Source: Dictyobacter formicarum
GTDB taxonomy: Bacteria; Chloroflexota; Ktedonobacteria; Ktedonobacterales; Ktedonobacteraceae
Reading direction: 5' to 3'
DNA length: 64,000 nucleotides
Assembly (NCBI RefSeq): GCF_016587435.1
Contig: NZ_BNJJ01000012.1
Coordinates: 124,001-188,000, forward strand
This document shows, piece by piece, positions 53,335 through 63,144 of this stretch; positions within the stretch are counted from its first letter, which is position 1, and every line of letters starts with the position of its first letter. The notes under the pieces were generated by a model that was not told where the DNA came from, ran no database searches, and saw nothing but the letters and a program-made list of their open reading frames with translations. Both the position numbers and the translations under genes were made by a program.

Positions 53335-53545
53335 CCCTCGTGCTCAAAACAGTTTTAGAGTGTGTCTGAAAGCCAGACGTTGCGCGCCTTCGGCTCCAGC
53401 GCTCAAAAGGTCTTTTATACGTTGATGCCGCATTCGCGCTTTGCGCGAATGCGGCATCAACGTATAAAAGGGCTCAGGCGCACATGTGCCCGTACACAAA
53501 GGAACAACCTGATTCTCCGCGTGCGGAGAATCAGACACATTCTGA
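53335..53545. mobile_element. MITE-like intergenic element, copy F, with 28-bp stem
   Basis: Left end AGTGTGTCTGA (53359-53369), right end TCAGACACATTCT (53531-53543), inverted to one another. Inside: GCGCGCCTTCGGCTCC, GCGCTCAAAAGG, then arms 53412-53439 and 53443-53470 around a TTT loop, then CAGGCGCACATGTGCCCG. The stem is perfect. An additional short hairpin GATTCTCCGC/GCGGAGAATC lies near the right end. Confidence 0.65.
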
Positions 53546-53546
53546 T

Positions 53547-54098
53547 CTAAGAACCAGGCACACTGATGGCAGTATTATGTACGCCACGCAAGTGCACCAG
53601 ATCGGACTTTGCCAGAGGCATGCTATTCCAGCTTACAACCTGGCAGGCAGATTCAACCCGACCCAGATGGTAAGCGCTTTTCTCAACCGCCGTAAGCAGG
53701 CAGGTGTGTACGGTCGGGCGATGCTTGCTACGGCTCTTCCCCTGTAGAGGTCGAGACTCTACAAACAAATTCATAAAAGAGTCGGGTATATTATCTAAAA
53801 TAGTGTGTACACTTTTAATCCACTGACTATAGCAGGTCGAGAGAGCAATCAATGATCGGATCGGTTTGATTTCGAGCGATTGGTTTAACAGGGGCTGCCT
53901 TCCTCCAATTGGGACCAGCACCCAGTTTTCAATGTCTCTGGCCAGATCAATGGCGTGTGCGAGCGGGGAACCAACATCTGAAAAAGGGGGAGACCACTGT
54001 AATAGATCGTCAGGCAGGGCTTCGCAACTATACAGTGTACGCCGTCCAATATTGGCTAACGTTCGGGCAAATTGTGCCGCTTCACTATCATTACTCAT
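53547..54098 (-). CDS. DinB-like (four-helix) protein
   Basis: 183 residues, mostly helical. His at HAIDLARDIENW and YHLGRVESACQ are placed as in DinB/YfiT metal-dependent thiol transferases. GGAAAGAG lies about ten bases before ATG. Size and helix pattern fit. The metal triad cannot be confirmed by eye, so the assignment is moderate. Function unknown. Confidence 0.6.
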   Translation of the reverse strand: MSNDSEAAQFARTLANIGRRTLYSCEALPDDLLQWSPPFSDVGSPLAHAIDLARDIENWVLVPIGGRQPLLNQSLEIKPIRSLIALSTCYSQWIKSVHTILDNIPDSFMNLFVESRPLQGKSRSKHRPTVHTCLLTAVEKSAYHLGRVESACQVVSWNSMPLAKSDLVHLRGVHNTAISVPGS

Positions 54099-54519
54099 GG
54101 ATCAATTCTCTTTCCAGTTTCGTGCCAGCTACTTACACTGCCTGCACCAGTGCAGGCAGGAGCACATCTTTCAAGGCTGTATATGCTACATCGTTTATGT
54201 AACGAGTATGATTCAAAGATTTCTGACCATATATCAACACGCCCTTAGAATAACAAATGTGACACCGCTGACAAAAACAAAAGCCTCTCCATGGGAGGAT
54301 CAGAAGCGATGCGCACACTATTGTGACCAATTGAGTTGATCTTAAATCGTATGCCCGGGAAAACAAAAAATACCGATATCATGTATAATGAAGCATACAG
54401 TGATGCGAACATAACCATATCATATTTAGCGTCACCAGGCTGGTGAGTCACCGCAACCCGATGGCTATGAAAATGCAACACGCGAACAGCGATTTTTAGA
54501 AAGAAGGATGACAGACAGG

Positions 54520-55158
54520 ATGAAACTGGTAATCTTTGGAGCCTCAGGAAGAACTGGTAGGGCTCTGGTTGAGCAAGCACTTGAGGCTGGACATGATGTC
54601 ACGGCTGCCGTGCGTAATCCAGACAATTTCCCTCTTCAGCATGAACGCTTACACATCGTGAAGGCGGATATCTTTGACCTACCTTCGGTAGATGCTGCTA
54701 TGCAGGGCAAAAATGCGGTGCTATCCACGGTGGGTCCACGGAAACGTGGATTGCTAGGCGCCTATAAGCCAGAGGGTTTATTTTCTGAGGGCATCAAAAA
54801 TATTTTGCAAGCGATGCAAAAAAATGGGATTCGCCGCCTGGTGTGCGTTACCGCTGCCTCCACCGATGATCAGTATACACCACAGGGATTGTATGGTTCC
54901 GTCCTGGTTCCGCTCTTCATGAGAAAAGTGCATGAAGACATGAAACTGATGCAGCGCGAAATCAGCAAAAGCAATCTGGATTGGGTTGTGGTACGGCCAG
55001 CTCGCCTATCAGATTATCCACGTACCGATGAATATCGCATCTCGTTGCGTCCAACTTCCAAAGATCAGCGAACACGCCGTACTGATCTGGCAGCCTTCAT
55101 GCTCAAAGAATTGACCGACACCCAATATTTGCGTAAGCTACCAGTTATCGCTGACTAG
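54520..55158 (+). CDS. NAD(P)-binding oxidoreductase (NmrA/atypical SDR)
   Basis: ATG at 54520 is preferred to 54508, because AAGAAGG touches the latter and the family starts MKLVIFGASGRTG. 212 residues. The Rossmann motif GASGRTGRALVEQALEAGHD binds NAD(P); DWVVVRPARLSDY is typical of the NmrA/flavin-reductase-like atypical SDR group. No active-site Tyr-x3-Lys is evident. It may reduce flavins or quinones. A 40-bp perfect palindrome follows. Confidence 0.85.
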   Translation: MKLVIFGASGRTGRALVEQALEAGHDVTAAVRNPDNFPLQHERLHIVKADIFDLPSVDAAMQGKNAVLSTVGPRKRGLLGAYKPEGLFSEGIKNILQAMQKNGIRRLVCVTAASTDDQYTPQGLYGSVLVPLFMRKVHEDMKLMQREISKSNLDWVVVRPARLSDYPRTDEYRISLRPTSKDQRTRRTDLAAFMLKELTDTQYLRKLPVIAD

Positions 55159-55182
55159 TTCCTGCTATTTCTTTGATCCTAT

Positions 55183-55222
55183 AATTGGCAGTCCCTCACT
55201 CGCGAGTGAGGGACTGCCAATT
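55183..55222 (+). terminator. 40-bp perfect palindrome after the reductase gene
   Basis: AATTGGCAGTCCCTCACTCG meets its exact complement at 55202/55203, 25 bases after the stop, followed by T-rich sequence. Confidence 0.75.
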
Positions 55223-55451
55223 TATCTTTTAGCTCCTCAAATCTATTCACTTATATTCCTTGTGTAAACAACAATAAAAGTATTTTCTTTTTTTAATTTT
55301 TATTGTATTGTCAGTAAATTTCTAGTATATTAAACATCACTAATTTGTTACCCATCCGGTCACCCGAAGGAGTTTGTTGCCAATAGCAAGGATTGAAGAG
55401 AAAGATACACATGGAGTTAGTTCGGTATAGCAAGAGAAAGTATTAAAACCC

Positions 55452-58400
55452 ATGAATGATGACACCGATTCGATTATAAACTTACCCCTTAACAGCCTGA
55501 CTAATACGACACCTCTTGCTCACTTATCAGCCGTTCCTGGTCCACTGACTGAAGAAGACTTTGCCTCCAGCGTATATGAGAGTTTGTCTACATTACAGTA
55601 CTATCATAAGCAACTCTATCAGCTCTTCGAATATATTTATTTTGCCGGTCAATATGAGCTGGCGATTCCCGAGTCTTTGCTGCCACAGCTGGAGCCCACA
55701 ATCGCTATCGATAGCGCCCTGTCCCACCCCGCCAACCAGGATCTCATCTTTCGGGACAGCAATTTTCCGGCCCTCATTCGCACTGTCAGTCCACTTGTCG
55801 CTCGGACCGCTATCCATTTCTACCAGTCAGATCCGGCACAACTACTCGACACCTACATCGCAGCAACCAGTGTTACCAGACGCGAGCAACGTATGTTTCT
55901 GCAACGCTTGCTCGAATATGTGGCGCGCGAAACCTCGCACTCAACTATTCATCGCGCGCTGATCAAACACGAATCCAAACTGCACACTTTGATCACTGCC
56001 TGTGGTAATGCCGAATTAATCAACTGGGCCCAACTCTATACTATAGTAGGAGATATCAACAAGGCTGAACAGGTTACGCTAGAGGGACTCCATAGGACAC
56101 CCGAGACCGAACTGGATTGGATAGCCGCGATCAAACAAACGGAGCAAAAGGGCAACGCGGAACAGAAATCGGCGTTAATGAGTAAGGTCGCGCACTGGTT
56201 AGAAGCCAATCCTCAAGATACCAATGTACGCCATACCTATCTGGGCTTTATTGAACGCCACGGCACGCTGTCCGATATCTCACACCTACTACAAGAAACG
56301 GCCCGCTGGTTAGACGACAATCCCCAAAATATCAACGTGCGCCAGATTTATCTAAAGTTTATCGAGCACTGGGGCACCGCAGAACAACTGGCGGACCAGC
56401 TGCACGCAACCGAACAGTGGCTACAGAAAAATCCTGATGATACGCAGGTCCGCCATACCTATCTCGGCCTGGTGGAGCGCTACGGCACACCGGAAATGAT
56501 CACGCAGGTGATTGAACAGACCTTTGATTGGCTCTCGCAGCATAGCGAAGATACCCATGTGCGCCAGACTTACCTGACCTTTGTTGAACGCTGCGGTACA
56601 GATGAACAGATTACCCGTTTAATCGAGACAACAGCCCACTGGCTAGAACAGCATCCAGCCAGCTCAAATATTCGTCAGGCGTATTTTAAATTTGTGGAGC
56701 ACTGTGGTACACATGAGCAGATAATGGCCCTGCTCGCCAATACCGCTGATTGGCTGGCCGCCAATCCTCAGGACAACTATGTTCGTCAGGTGTATTTGAA
56801 ATCGCTAGAACGTCGTAGCAATATAGAGTTGATCAGTGCCATCCTCAATGTAGATGATTTTCAAGTTATTATGAATATTCCCGATACCAACGTTCTGCGC
56901 ACATATCTGGATCTCATGCGGCACTATGGGACCGAGGAACAAATTCTAGCCGCCATTGAGCTGACCACACATAGCCTGGCCACACAACCTCAAAATCATG
57001 CTATCCGTACGACCCACTTAGAGCTGATCAGCCATTATGCCCATCCTGAACAAATCTCGCAAACTATCGATGAAACCGCGTCATGGCTGGCTAGCAATAC
57101 TCAGGTCAGTGCTATCCGTGTGACTTACCTCAAAATTGTCGAACAGTATGGTACGGCAGAACAGGTGCAAACCGCGATCCACACCACACAGACCTGGCTG
57201 CAGATGAATCCACAAAGTGTTAATACGCGTGCCATGTATCTAAACTTAATAGGACAATGGGGATCGCCCGAAGATATCGTTGAGGCGCTTAAGCAGACAG
57301 CCAGCTGGCTGGTTGCCCATCCACAAGATCCTTATGTGCGCAATGCTTATCTCAAGCTCCTCTACCGCTATGGAGAACCAAAAACCATTCAGAAAGTCAT
57401 TGATGCAACGATCGGCTGGCTGGCCATCCATCCTGATGAAGCCAGGCTGCGGGCAACATATCTAAAATTGGTTGAGCGCTACGGCAATACACAACAGGTC
57501 GATATGGCAATTGTCTCTACAACTACCTTACCAGCTGTCCATCTCCAGGATTCAGGGGTGCGCATAGCATATATGGGACTGGTGCTGCGTCGAGGTAATG
57601 CTCAACATATGACACTGGCCATCGAGCAAGCAATCAACTGGCTGACACCTAAGCGTCAAAGCATCGAAGTCAAAACGTATCTAGAGCTGACCGAACAACA
57701 TGCATCCCCACCACAACTCAAGGCCTTGATTAATAATTTGACAGCCTGGCTGGCTGGACATACAAAAAACGTTCATATTCTCACGACCTATATCAGGTTG
57801 CTAGATCGTTCCGGTACCCCGCAGCAGATAGCAACTTTTCTAGACTCACTAGCCTCCTGGGCTCCACTCTTACAACAGAGCAGTAACGCCCTTACGCACG
57901 TGATCGAACTCGTTGAGCATGCTGGAAATAGAGCACAGATTAGCGAGATCATCGTCCTGGTGGGAAACTGGCTACAAACCAATACGCCTGATGATAATCT
58001 GCTGGTTCACTATTTGAATTTTGTTAGCAAACATGGAGAGCAAAGAACCATCCAGGAGATGCTGAATTTTACGGAGCAACTCTTAACGCTTGCCAGCACC
58101 AGCGCATATTTGCTCTCAGCCTACCTGAATTTACTTGGTCGCCATGGCTCGGCGGCACGGCTCCAGCAGGCACTGGACTTCACCAACCGATGGCTCACGC
58201 TGCATAGCGCCAATCCTTATCTGCTCACCGTTTATCTACAACAAATTAAATATCATGGCACTGACGAGCAAATCCATGAGGCACTACGCTTTACAACTGA
58301 CTGGCTGGCAACTGAAGCCTCTGATGGTTATCTCCTCACAATGTATCTAAGTCTGATCAGACGCTATGGTTCCCGCGAACAGGCCCTGAGAGCACTCGAT

Positions 58401-59486
58401 CTAACAACGGCCTGGCTAAACAACAACAACCTGGACGCTTTTGTGCTGGAAACGTATCTAGACCTGGTAGAATACTGCGGTTCCACGCCCCAGATCTTGC
58501 GTGCCCTGACCATTACTAGCCGCTACTTAATGTCGCTACCAGCTAATAAGGATATCAGTATCCCAGCCGTCTACTTAAAACTCCTTAAATACTATGGGAA
58601 CGAAAGCCAGATCCGTCTGGCCCTCGATTTTACAGCATGCTGGCTGGATACCCATAAAGATGACGTTTTTGTGCGCGCAGCCTATCTCCGCCTGGTTGAA
58701 CACTATGGAACAGCCAGCATAATTGAGCTGGAGATTGCCCGGACTGGCAACTGGCTGGAGCAACACATGGATTGCGTCCACGTCTGGACCGCCTATCTAA
58801 AGTTGATTAAACAGCATGGTAGCGAAGAACAACACAATACCGCATTGGAGTCGTTGGTCGCCTGGCTGGAGCAGCATCCTGAACAGCATACGGTATGGAT
58901 CACTTATTTGACCATCGTGAAGCAATATGGTAATAGTGAGCAGATCGCGCATGCACTACAAACAACGGCAGACTGGCTAAAGCGGCATCCAGAGATCGAT
59001 AGTCTCCGCCCTGGCTATTTAAGCTTATTGGAGCAGCATGGCGAAGTACTGCACGAGCTCAAACACTATGAGGCAGCACTGGCTATTTATGAACATGCGA
59101 TCCAATTAGATCCAAAGAATGTACTCTTCTATTATCACCAGGGTATAACGTTGCGTAAACTTTATCGCTATGAGGAGGCACTGGCGGACTTTGAGCATAT
59201 TATTCAATTGGCCCCAACAGATGCGACCGCCTACATCAATAAAGGCAAAATCCTCTATAGCCTGAAGAGATATGCCGAGGCCCTGGATGCCTACGATCAA
59301 TCCCTACGCTATAATCCAACGCTAGCCCAGACCTATTCCGATCGAGGCACTATTCTACGGCGCCTTGGTCGTCATGAAGAAGCGCTTGCTGCCTATGAGC
59401 ACGCACGGCAACTGGATCCACAAGACCCGGTGGTGCGCAGCAAACATGAGGAATTACTAAAACGCACAGGTAAACATAAGCTATAG
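55452..59486 (+). CDS. Giant helical-repeat protein: about 25 tandem 37-residue repeats and C-terminal TPRs
   Basis: 1344 residues, no signal or membrane helix. Residues 1-245 are a helical N-terminal region (DFASSVYESLSTLQYYHKQL; RTVSPLVARTAIHFYQSDPA). From about 246 to 1200 the protein is a chain of 25 units of 37 residues with the pattern T-x-x-WL-x-x-(N/H)P-x-x-x-x-VR-x-x-YL-x-L-(V/I)E-x-(Y/H)G-T/S-x-x-Q-(I/L). Examples: WLEANPQDTNVRHTYLGFIE; WLDTHKDDVFVRAAYLRLVE. Repeats are clearest at both ends; middle ones (13-18) drift. Three or four ordinary TPRs close the protein (AALAIYEHAIQLDPKN, EALDAYDQSLRYNPT). Such solenoids bind other proteins. It is followed by DNA polymerase IV, with no obvious link. 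The 290-bp gap before it holds nothing clear. Confidence 0.85.
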   Translation: MNDDTDSIINLPLNSLTNTTPLAHLSAVPGPLTEEDFASSVYESLSTLQYYHKQLYQLFEYIYFAGQYELAIPESLLPQLEPTIAIDSALSHPANQDLIFRDSNFPALIRTVSPLVARTAIHFYQSDPAQLLDTYIAATSVTRREQRMFLQRLLEYVARETSHSTIHRALIKHESKLHTLITACGNAELINWAQLYTIVGDINKAEQVTLEGLHRTPETELDWIAAIKQTEQKGNAEQKSALMSKVAHWLEANPQDTNVRHTYLGFIERHGTLSDISHLLQETARWLDDNPQNINVRQIYLKFIEHWGTAEQLADQLHATEQWLQKNPDDTQVRHTYLGLVERYGTPEMITQVIEQTFDWLSQHSEDTHVRQTYLTFVERCGTDEQITRLIETTAHWLEQHPASSNIRQAYFKFVEHCGTHEQIMALLANTADWLAANPQDNYVRQVYLKSLERRSNIELISAILNVDDFQVIMNIPDTNVLRTYLDLMRHYGTEEQILAAIELTTHSLATQPQNHAIRTTHLELISHYAHPEQISQTIDETASWLASNTQVSAIRVTYLKIVEQYGTAEQVQTAIHTTQTWLQMNPQSVNTRAMYLNLIGQWGSPEDIVEALKQTASWLVAHPQDPYVRNAYLKLLYRYGEPKTIQKVIDATIGWLAIHPDEARLRATYLKLVERYGNTQQVDMAIVSTTTLPAVHLQDSGVRIAYMGLVLRRGNAQHMTLAIEQAINWLTPKRQSIEVKTYLELTEQHASPPQLKALINNLTAWLAGHTKNVHILTTYIRLLDRSGTPQQIATFLDSLASWAPLLQQSSNALTHVIELVEHAGNRAQISEIIVLVGNWLQTNTPDDNLLVHYLNFVSKHGEQRTIQEMLNFTEQLLTLASTSAYLLSAYLNLLGRHGSAARLQQALDFTNRWLTLHSANPYLLTVYLQQIKYHGTDEQIHEALRFTTDWLATEASDGYLLTMYLSLIRRYGSREQALRALDLTTAWLNNNNLDAFVLETYLDLVEYCGSTPQILRALTITSRYLMSLPANKDISIPAVYLKLLKYYGNESQIRLALDFTACWLDTHKDDVFVRAAYLRLVEHYGTASIIELEIARTGNWLEQHMDCVHVWTAYLKLIKQHGSEEQHNTALESLVAWLEQHPEQHTVWITYLTIVKQYGNSEQIAHALQTTADWLKRHPEIDSLRPGYLSLLEQHGEVLHELKHYEAALAIYEHAIQLDPKNVLFYYHQGITLRKLYRYEEALADFEHIIQLAPTDATAYINKGKILYSLKRYAEALDAYDQSLRYNPTLAQTYSDRGTILRRLGRHEEALAAYEHARQLDPQDPVVRSKHEELLKRTGKHKL

Positions 59487-59586
59487 CAAAGAGAAATCAC
59501 AAATGATATGATGAGATCTGTCGCTATAGCCGTACTAACAGCACACCAGAGATGGTGGTAAGTAGCTTCAGGAGCAGGAAACGAGA

Positions 59587-60696
59587 ATGCAGCCAACGCG
59601 AAAGATTATACATATAGATATGGATGCATTCTATGCTTCAATTGAGCAACGCGATCATCCTGAGTTGCGGGGTAAGCCAGTTGTGGTGGGAGGAGATCCG
59701 CAGCGTCGAGGAGTGGTAGCAACCTGCTCTTATGAGGCGCGCCAATATGGCATTCATTCCGCAATGTCAGCGCAGAAGGCATATCAGCGTTGTCCCCATG
59801 CTATCTTTGTTCGACCACGCTTCGATACCTACCGTGCAGTTTCATCCCAGATTATGCAGATCTTCCGCAGCTACACGGAACTGGTTGAGCCACTCTCTTT
59901 AGATGAGGCATACCTGGACGTGACGAATAATCGCCAGGGCATTGCTTCGGCCACGCAGGTGGCGCGAGCCATCAAGCAACAGATATATGCCGAAACTCGC
60001 CTCACCGCCTCAGCAGGCGTCTCTTTCAACAAATTTATTGCCAAGCTAGCCTCTGACTACCGCAAACCAGATGGTCTGACAGTAATTCCTCCCGAGCGTG
60101 CCGTTGAGTTCTTAGAACAAACACCGATTGATAAATTCTTCGGTGTCGGCAAAGTTACTGCTGCCCGCCTACATGAAATAGATATCGAAACAGGCGCCGA
60201 CCTGAAGCGTCTGACCGAACAAGAACTGCAGCAACTGTTGCACAAACAGGGAAGCATTCTCTACCACTATGTGCGCGGACAAGATGAGCGCCCGGTCCAA
60301 CCAACGCGTATCCGCAAATCAGTCGGCAAAGAAACGACCCTAGTTGAAGATATCAGCGATCCCGAGCGCGTCATCCAGATCATGCGCCAGATGGCAGAGC
60401 TGGTCGAGCGCCGCCTGCGAGAACTGGATCTGTATGGAAAGACAGTTATCCTCAAACTACGTTGGAACAACTTTCAATTGATGACGCGCCGCGTCACCGT
60501 TCTCCAGGCGGTACAGGACGCTGATAGCATAGTCGCGCTCCTCACGCCCATTGTGCAGGAACAACTAAAAGGAGAACCCAAGCGCGTACGCCTGATCGGC
60601 GTCACTGTCTCCCAGTTGCTCAGCAGCCATGCAGCCCACCAGGCAAATCACATCATTCCCCTTCCTCTCTGGGATGAAACCGTGTGGCTGGCCTGA
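59587..60696 (+). CDS. dinB: DNA polymerase IV (Y-family)
   Basis: 369 residues, normal size. Catalytic motifs: IIHIDMDAFYASIEQRD in the palm and SLDEAYLDVT with the paired acids. The HhH thumb region is FFGVGKVTAARLHEIDIETG and the little-finger region begins RKSVGKETTLVEDISDP. It bypasses damaged template bases with low fidelity. GGAGCAGGA lies upstream of the ATG. No visible SOS box precedes it. Confidence 0.94.
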   Translation: MQPTRKIIHIDMDAFYASIEQRDHPELRGKPVVVGGDPQRRGVVATCSYEARQYGIHSAMSAQKAYQRCPHAIFVRPRFDTYRAVSSQIMQIFRSYTELVEPLSLDEAYLDVTNNRQGIASATQVARAIKQQIYAETRLTASAGVSFNKFIAKLASDYRKPDGLTVIPPERAVEFLEQTPIDKFFGVGKVTAARLHEIDIETGADLKRLTEQELQQLLHKQGSILYHYVRGQDERPVQPTRIRKSVGKETTLVEDISDPERVIQIMRQMAELVERRLRELDLYGKTVILKLRWNNFQLMTRRVTVLQAVQDADSIVALLTPIVQEQLKGEPKRVRLIGVTVSQLLSSHAAHQANHIIPLPLWDETVWLA

Positions 60697-60836
60697 TATT
60701 TTTCCACACCTTTGTGAATTCATTGCTCGCATTCTCAGAAGTGTTACACATTCGTGCTATTTTTGATGGCTTGCGAACACTATAAGCACAACTTATGACT
60801 ATTACCTTAAAGCAATCAAAAATACCCTCAATTATA

Positions 60837-60865
60837 TTGACATTGCGTTATTTTTAGTATATATT
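60837..60865 (+). promoter_or_regulatory. Strong sigma-70 promoter with no gene downstream
   Basis: TTGACA (60837-60842), 17-base spacer, TATATT (60860-60865). The first 380 bases downstream have no supported ORF. Confidence 0.6.
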
Positions 60866-61321
60866 TTTATCAGATAAAAGCAACTAATGGTATGTCTTAT
60901 TTTGTCGCACGTCTGCTGCTAGCATCTATACCTTTGGATAGAGCAGCAAACATGGGGTGCATAACAAAATCAGCTCTCTAGTTGACTTTTTATCGCTATC
61001 CTTCAGGGACGAAAGATAATTTTTATTTTTAGGTCTGGACATATGGTTGAGCTGTCAACAATATGTTATGTAGAGCTTCTGGGAGATGCATGCACATCAT
61101 AGCGGCTCAGCTACCTACCTTGTCACACTGTATATGGCCGAGTAAGGAAAGCGACTCAAGCGCTCACCAGATTCCCACATGGATGTGGTTAATCTAAGTA
61201 GGCGCAGGAGTCCCTTACACGGTTACACATACAGAACAAAAGATTGTGCATTTCTATGGATGGATAGTGTACAATCTTAGGGATTGTGCATTTCTATGGA
61301 TGGATGGCGCAATCCTTTTTT
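60866..61321 (+). ncRNA. Candidate structured non-coding RNA
   Basis: Begins after the promoter at 60837. GCTGCT...CTAT-loop-ATAG...AGCAGC forms a bulged stem at 60915-60947. Two tandem hairpins end the stretch: AAGATTGT/ACAATCTT (61240-61278) and GGATTG/CAATCC (61281-61315), which share the loop core GCATTTCTATGGATGGAT and whose arms differ but stay paired; a T run follows at 61314-61321. This looks like a terminator. I do not recognise a known RNA (not tmRNA, RNase P, 6S or SRP as far as I can see). Confidence 0.35.
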
Positions 61322-61379
61322 ATGTGTTATCGCATATATTTACTTTTTATTGCATCCCTTATCCCCAATCCATCAACAA

Positions 61380-61553
61380 CTATATCGTGTCCTATCACGC
61401 CCGCAGCGGCTTCCCCAGAGAGCATATGGGCGCAGAGCAGGCAGCCACCTTTGACCAGGAGGCCAGAAAAATTTGGCGGCCACCTATCCCGATGGAATCG
61501 TGCCCTTTCAGGTTGCCTGCAGCATCATCTGGGGACTGCCTCTGAAGCCTTAA
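61380..61553 (+). pseudogene. Probable remnant of a protein-coding gene (methyltransferase-like end)
   Basis: The frame ending at the TAA at 61551-61553 reads NLAATYPDGIVPFQVACSII and WGLPLKP, a plausible protein C-terminus of the type seen in class I methyltransferases (weak recall). The preceding part (HMGAEQAATFDQEAR) is in a different frame, so at least one frameshift is present. No start codon or ribosome site. Its stop overlaps that of the converging reductase gene. Confidence 0.35.
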
Positions 61554-62008
61554 GCAACCGTAAAAGCGCGCTGGATCACAAACACCGGATGCTGTGGGGC
61601 TTCGCGCTCGAAATCCTGTAAAGGGGATTCCGAGGTCACATTAAAGTAGCCATGGGTGAAGATGCCACCTCCACCCAGTGAGTTTTTCAGAATGGGAGCG
61701 GCCTCTTGCGGCGTGAGTTCCCGCGCTCGAATAGTTTCAGAAGAACGACCACGCGTGAGGATAGCTTCGCCAGCTGCTCGTAGATTGCGCACCCAGTTGA
61801 CTGCCCCATATGGAGCCACAAGGTAGCGTTCGCCATCCTGCTCAACTACAGCGACCGGAGTTGTACGTGGCTCGCCACTTTTACGGCCACGCACCGTGAG
61901 TAGCTGGATTGGCCCCATTCTCAAGCCTAAACGCGTCATGGTTGTTGCGAACAGATTACCAAGACGCACGAAAAATGTCACCCGATATGTCTTCGTCATC
62001 AGACTCAC
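61550..62008 (-). CDS. Deazaflavin-dependent nitroreductase family protein (DDN-like)
   Basis: 152 residues. The split-beta-barrel signature is clear: LLTVRGRKSGEPRTTPVAVV, then GERYLVAPYGAVNWVRNLRA. The family uses F420 or similar deazaflavin cofactors in actinobacteria and Chloroflexota. It follows the ABM gene by 18 bases, so they share an operon with the TetR gene. The cofactor and substrate are inferred from family. Confidence 0.87.
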   Translation of the reverse strand: MSLMTKTYRVTFFVRLGNLFATTMTRLGLRMGPIQLLTVRGRKSGEPRTTPVAVVEQDGERYLVAPYGAVNWVRNLRAAGEAILTRGRSSETIRARELTPQEAAPILKNSLGGGGIFTHGYFNVTSESPLQDFEREAPQHPVFVIQRAFTVA

Positions 62009-62026
62009 CCTCCTGCAATCCTTTTC

Positions 62027-62356
62027 TTATCCTTCGAGAACAGCGCAGAGCTCGTATACACGAGAATCAGGGGTGACAATGTCACGAAGCTCGGCCAATC
62101 GCTGGTCGTCTTTGTCATTTATCACCTTCGCGCCAACTTTGCGCGCCGACTCCTGATCAGTAAACTGGGCATAGTTCACCACACGCGTACCATCCGCGCT
62201 CTTATGAAAGTTGGCGGAGAGAAAACCAGGCTCAGCCCGACGCAGATCTCTGGCAATCTCAATCAGCAATTCGAGGGCGTGCTGTTGATGTTGAGACTCA
62301 ACAATAAAGGTATTAATAGTAGTTACCACATTGTTCTCTAATGAGATAGTAGTCAT
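62027..62356 (-). CDS. Antibiotic biosynthesis monooxygenase (ABM) domain protein
   Basis: 109 residues, a single ferredoxin-like ABM domain: INTFIVESQHQQHALELLIE, then LRRAEPGFLSANFHKSADGT and YAQFTDQESARK. Such proteins oxidise polyketides or quinones, or act on heme; others have no known activity. It lies between the TetR gene and the DDN-like gene in one likely operon. Confidence 0.85.
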   Translation of the reverse strand: MTTISLENNVVTTINTFIVESQHQQHALELLIEIARDLRRAEPGFLSANFHKSADGTRVVNYAQFTDQESARKVGAKVINDKDDQRLAELRDIVTPDSRVYELCAVLEG

Positions 62357-62467
62357 CGGTTCGCTCCTCTTTTATCAGATCGCTACGATACTATTCGGAT
62401 ACACACTCAACCAGTAACAACTAAAATATTTGTTTGTACGGCCAACCAAATTTACAGAGAAAATTTT

Positions 62468-63082
62468 TTATTTGTCTGTTGGCGCTTCAACCATGAGCAG
62501 ACTCTGAACCAGACGATAAGCTTCAGTAAGATCGAGGCCGGGTTGGGCAATTTGCTGAAGCGCAAGTCCATCGGTGCAAGCGTGAAAGATCGCGGCAACG
62601 GCCTGTGCCTGCTCCTCATTCATACCGGTATGCTCCTGAATCGTCTGAACGATACTCTGGCGCCCCTTAGCAATCATCTCGGCCACGGCGGGCATAAAAT
62701 CGGGATTGCGCAGGCCAAGGGCGTAAAGTTCATAGCGCAATCGATACCATGTCGGATCTCTGCGACTCACCGCGGCTACCGCCAGCATAGCGATTTCAGG
62801 AAATTGCTTTTGAGCTGAGATGCTCTGCAACTCTCGCATCAGCTGCTGATTAAAACGGGCACCTGCTTCATAGACCACCGCCAGCAACAAATCGTCTTTA
62901 GTGGCAAAATAGTAATGAAACAGGCCAGGCGAGACATCAGCACGCCGAGCAATTTCCTTCACGGTTGTCGCTTCAATCCCCTTCTCAGCCAGAATAGCCG
63001 AGCCCGCCGCGATCAAACGTTCTCGATTGTCCGCCTGATGGGTCCAGGTTCTTTTCTGTTTCGTTTTTGGTTGGTCGTTCAT
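62468..63082 (-). CDS. TetR family transcriptional regulator
   Basis: 204 residues. The N-terminal helix-turn-helix is TTVKEIARRADVSPGLFHYY followed by FATKDDLL. The ligand domain is helical and ends ...LVQSLLMVEAPTDK. It leads the operon of ABM and deazaflavin-dependent reductase and probably represses it until a quinone or drug-like compound is present. The DNA site was not identified. Confidence 0.92.
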   Translation of the reverse strand: MNDQPKTKQKRTWTHQADNRERLIAAGSAILAEKGIEATTVKEIARRADVSPGLFHYYFATKDDLLLAVVYEAGARFNQQLMRELQSISAQKQFPEIAMLAVAAVSRRDPTWYRLRYELYALGLRNPDFMPAVAEMIAKGRQSIVQTIQEHTGMNEEQAQAVAAIFHACTDGLALQQIAQPGLDLTEAYRLVQSLLMVEAPTDK

Positions 63083-63144
63083 ACAAATAATAGTAAGCTA
63101 AAAGGCATCTCCATGTCAAGGTTTTTTATCTAAAAATCACGCTT

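Noticed and set aside
53484..54339. Plus-strand ORFs opposite the DinB-like gene
   Set aside because: They shadow the minus-strand gene, which has a ribosome site and helical protein pattern.
61246..61621. ORFs of 99 and 111 residues
   Set aside because: They start inside the tandem hairpins and mix frames of the gene remnant; neither has a ribosome site.
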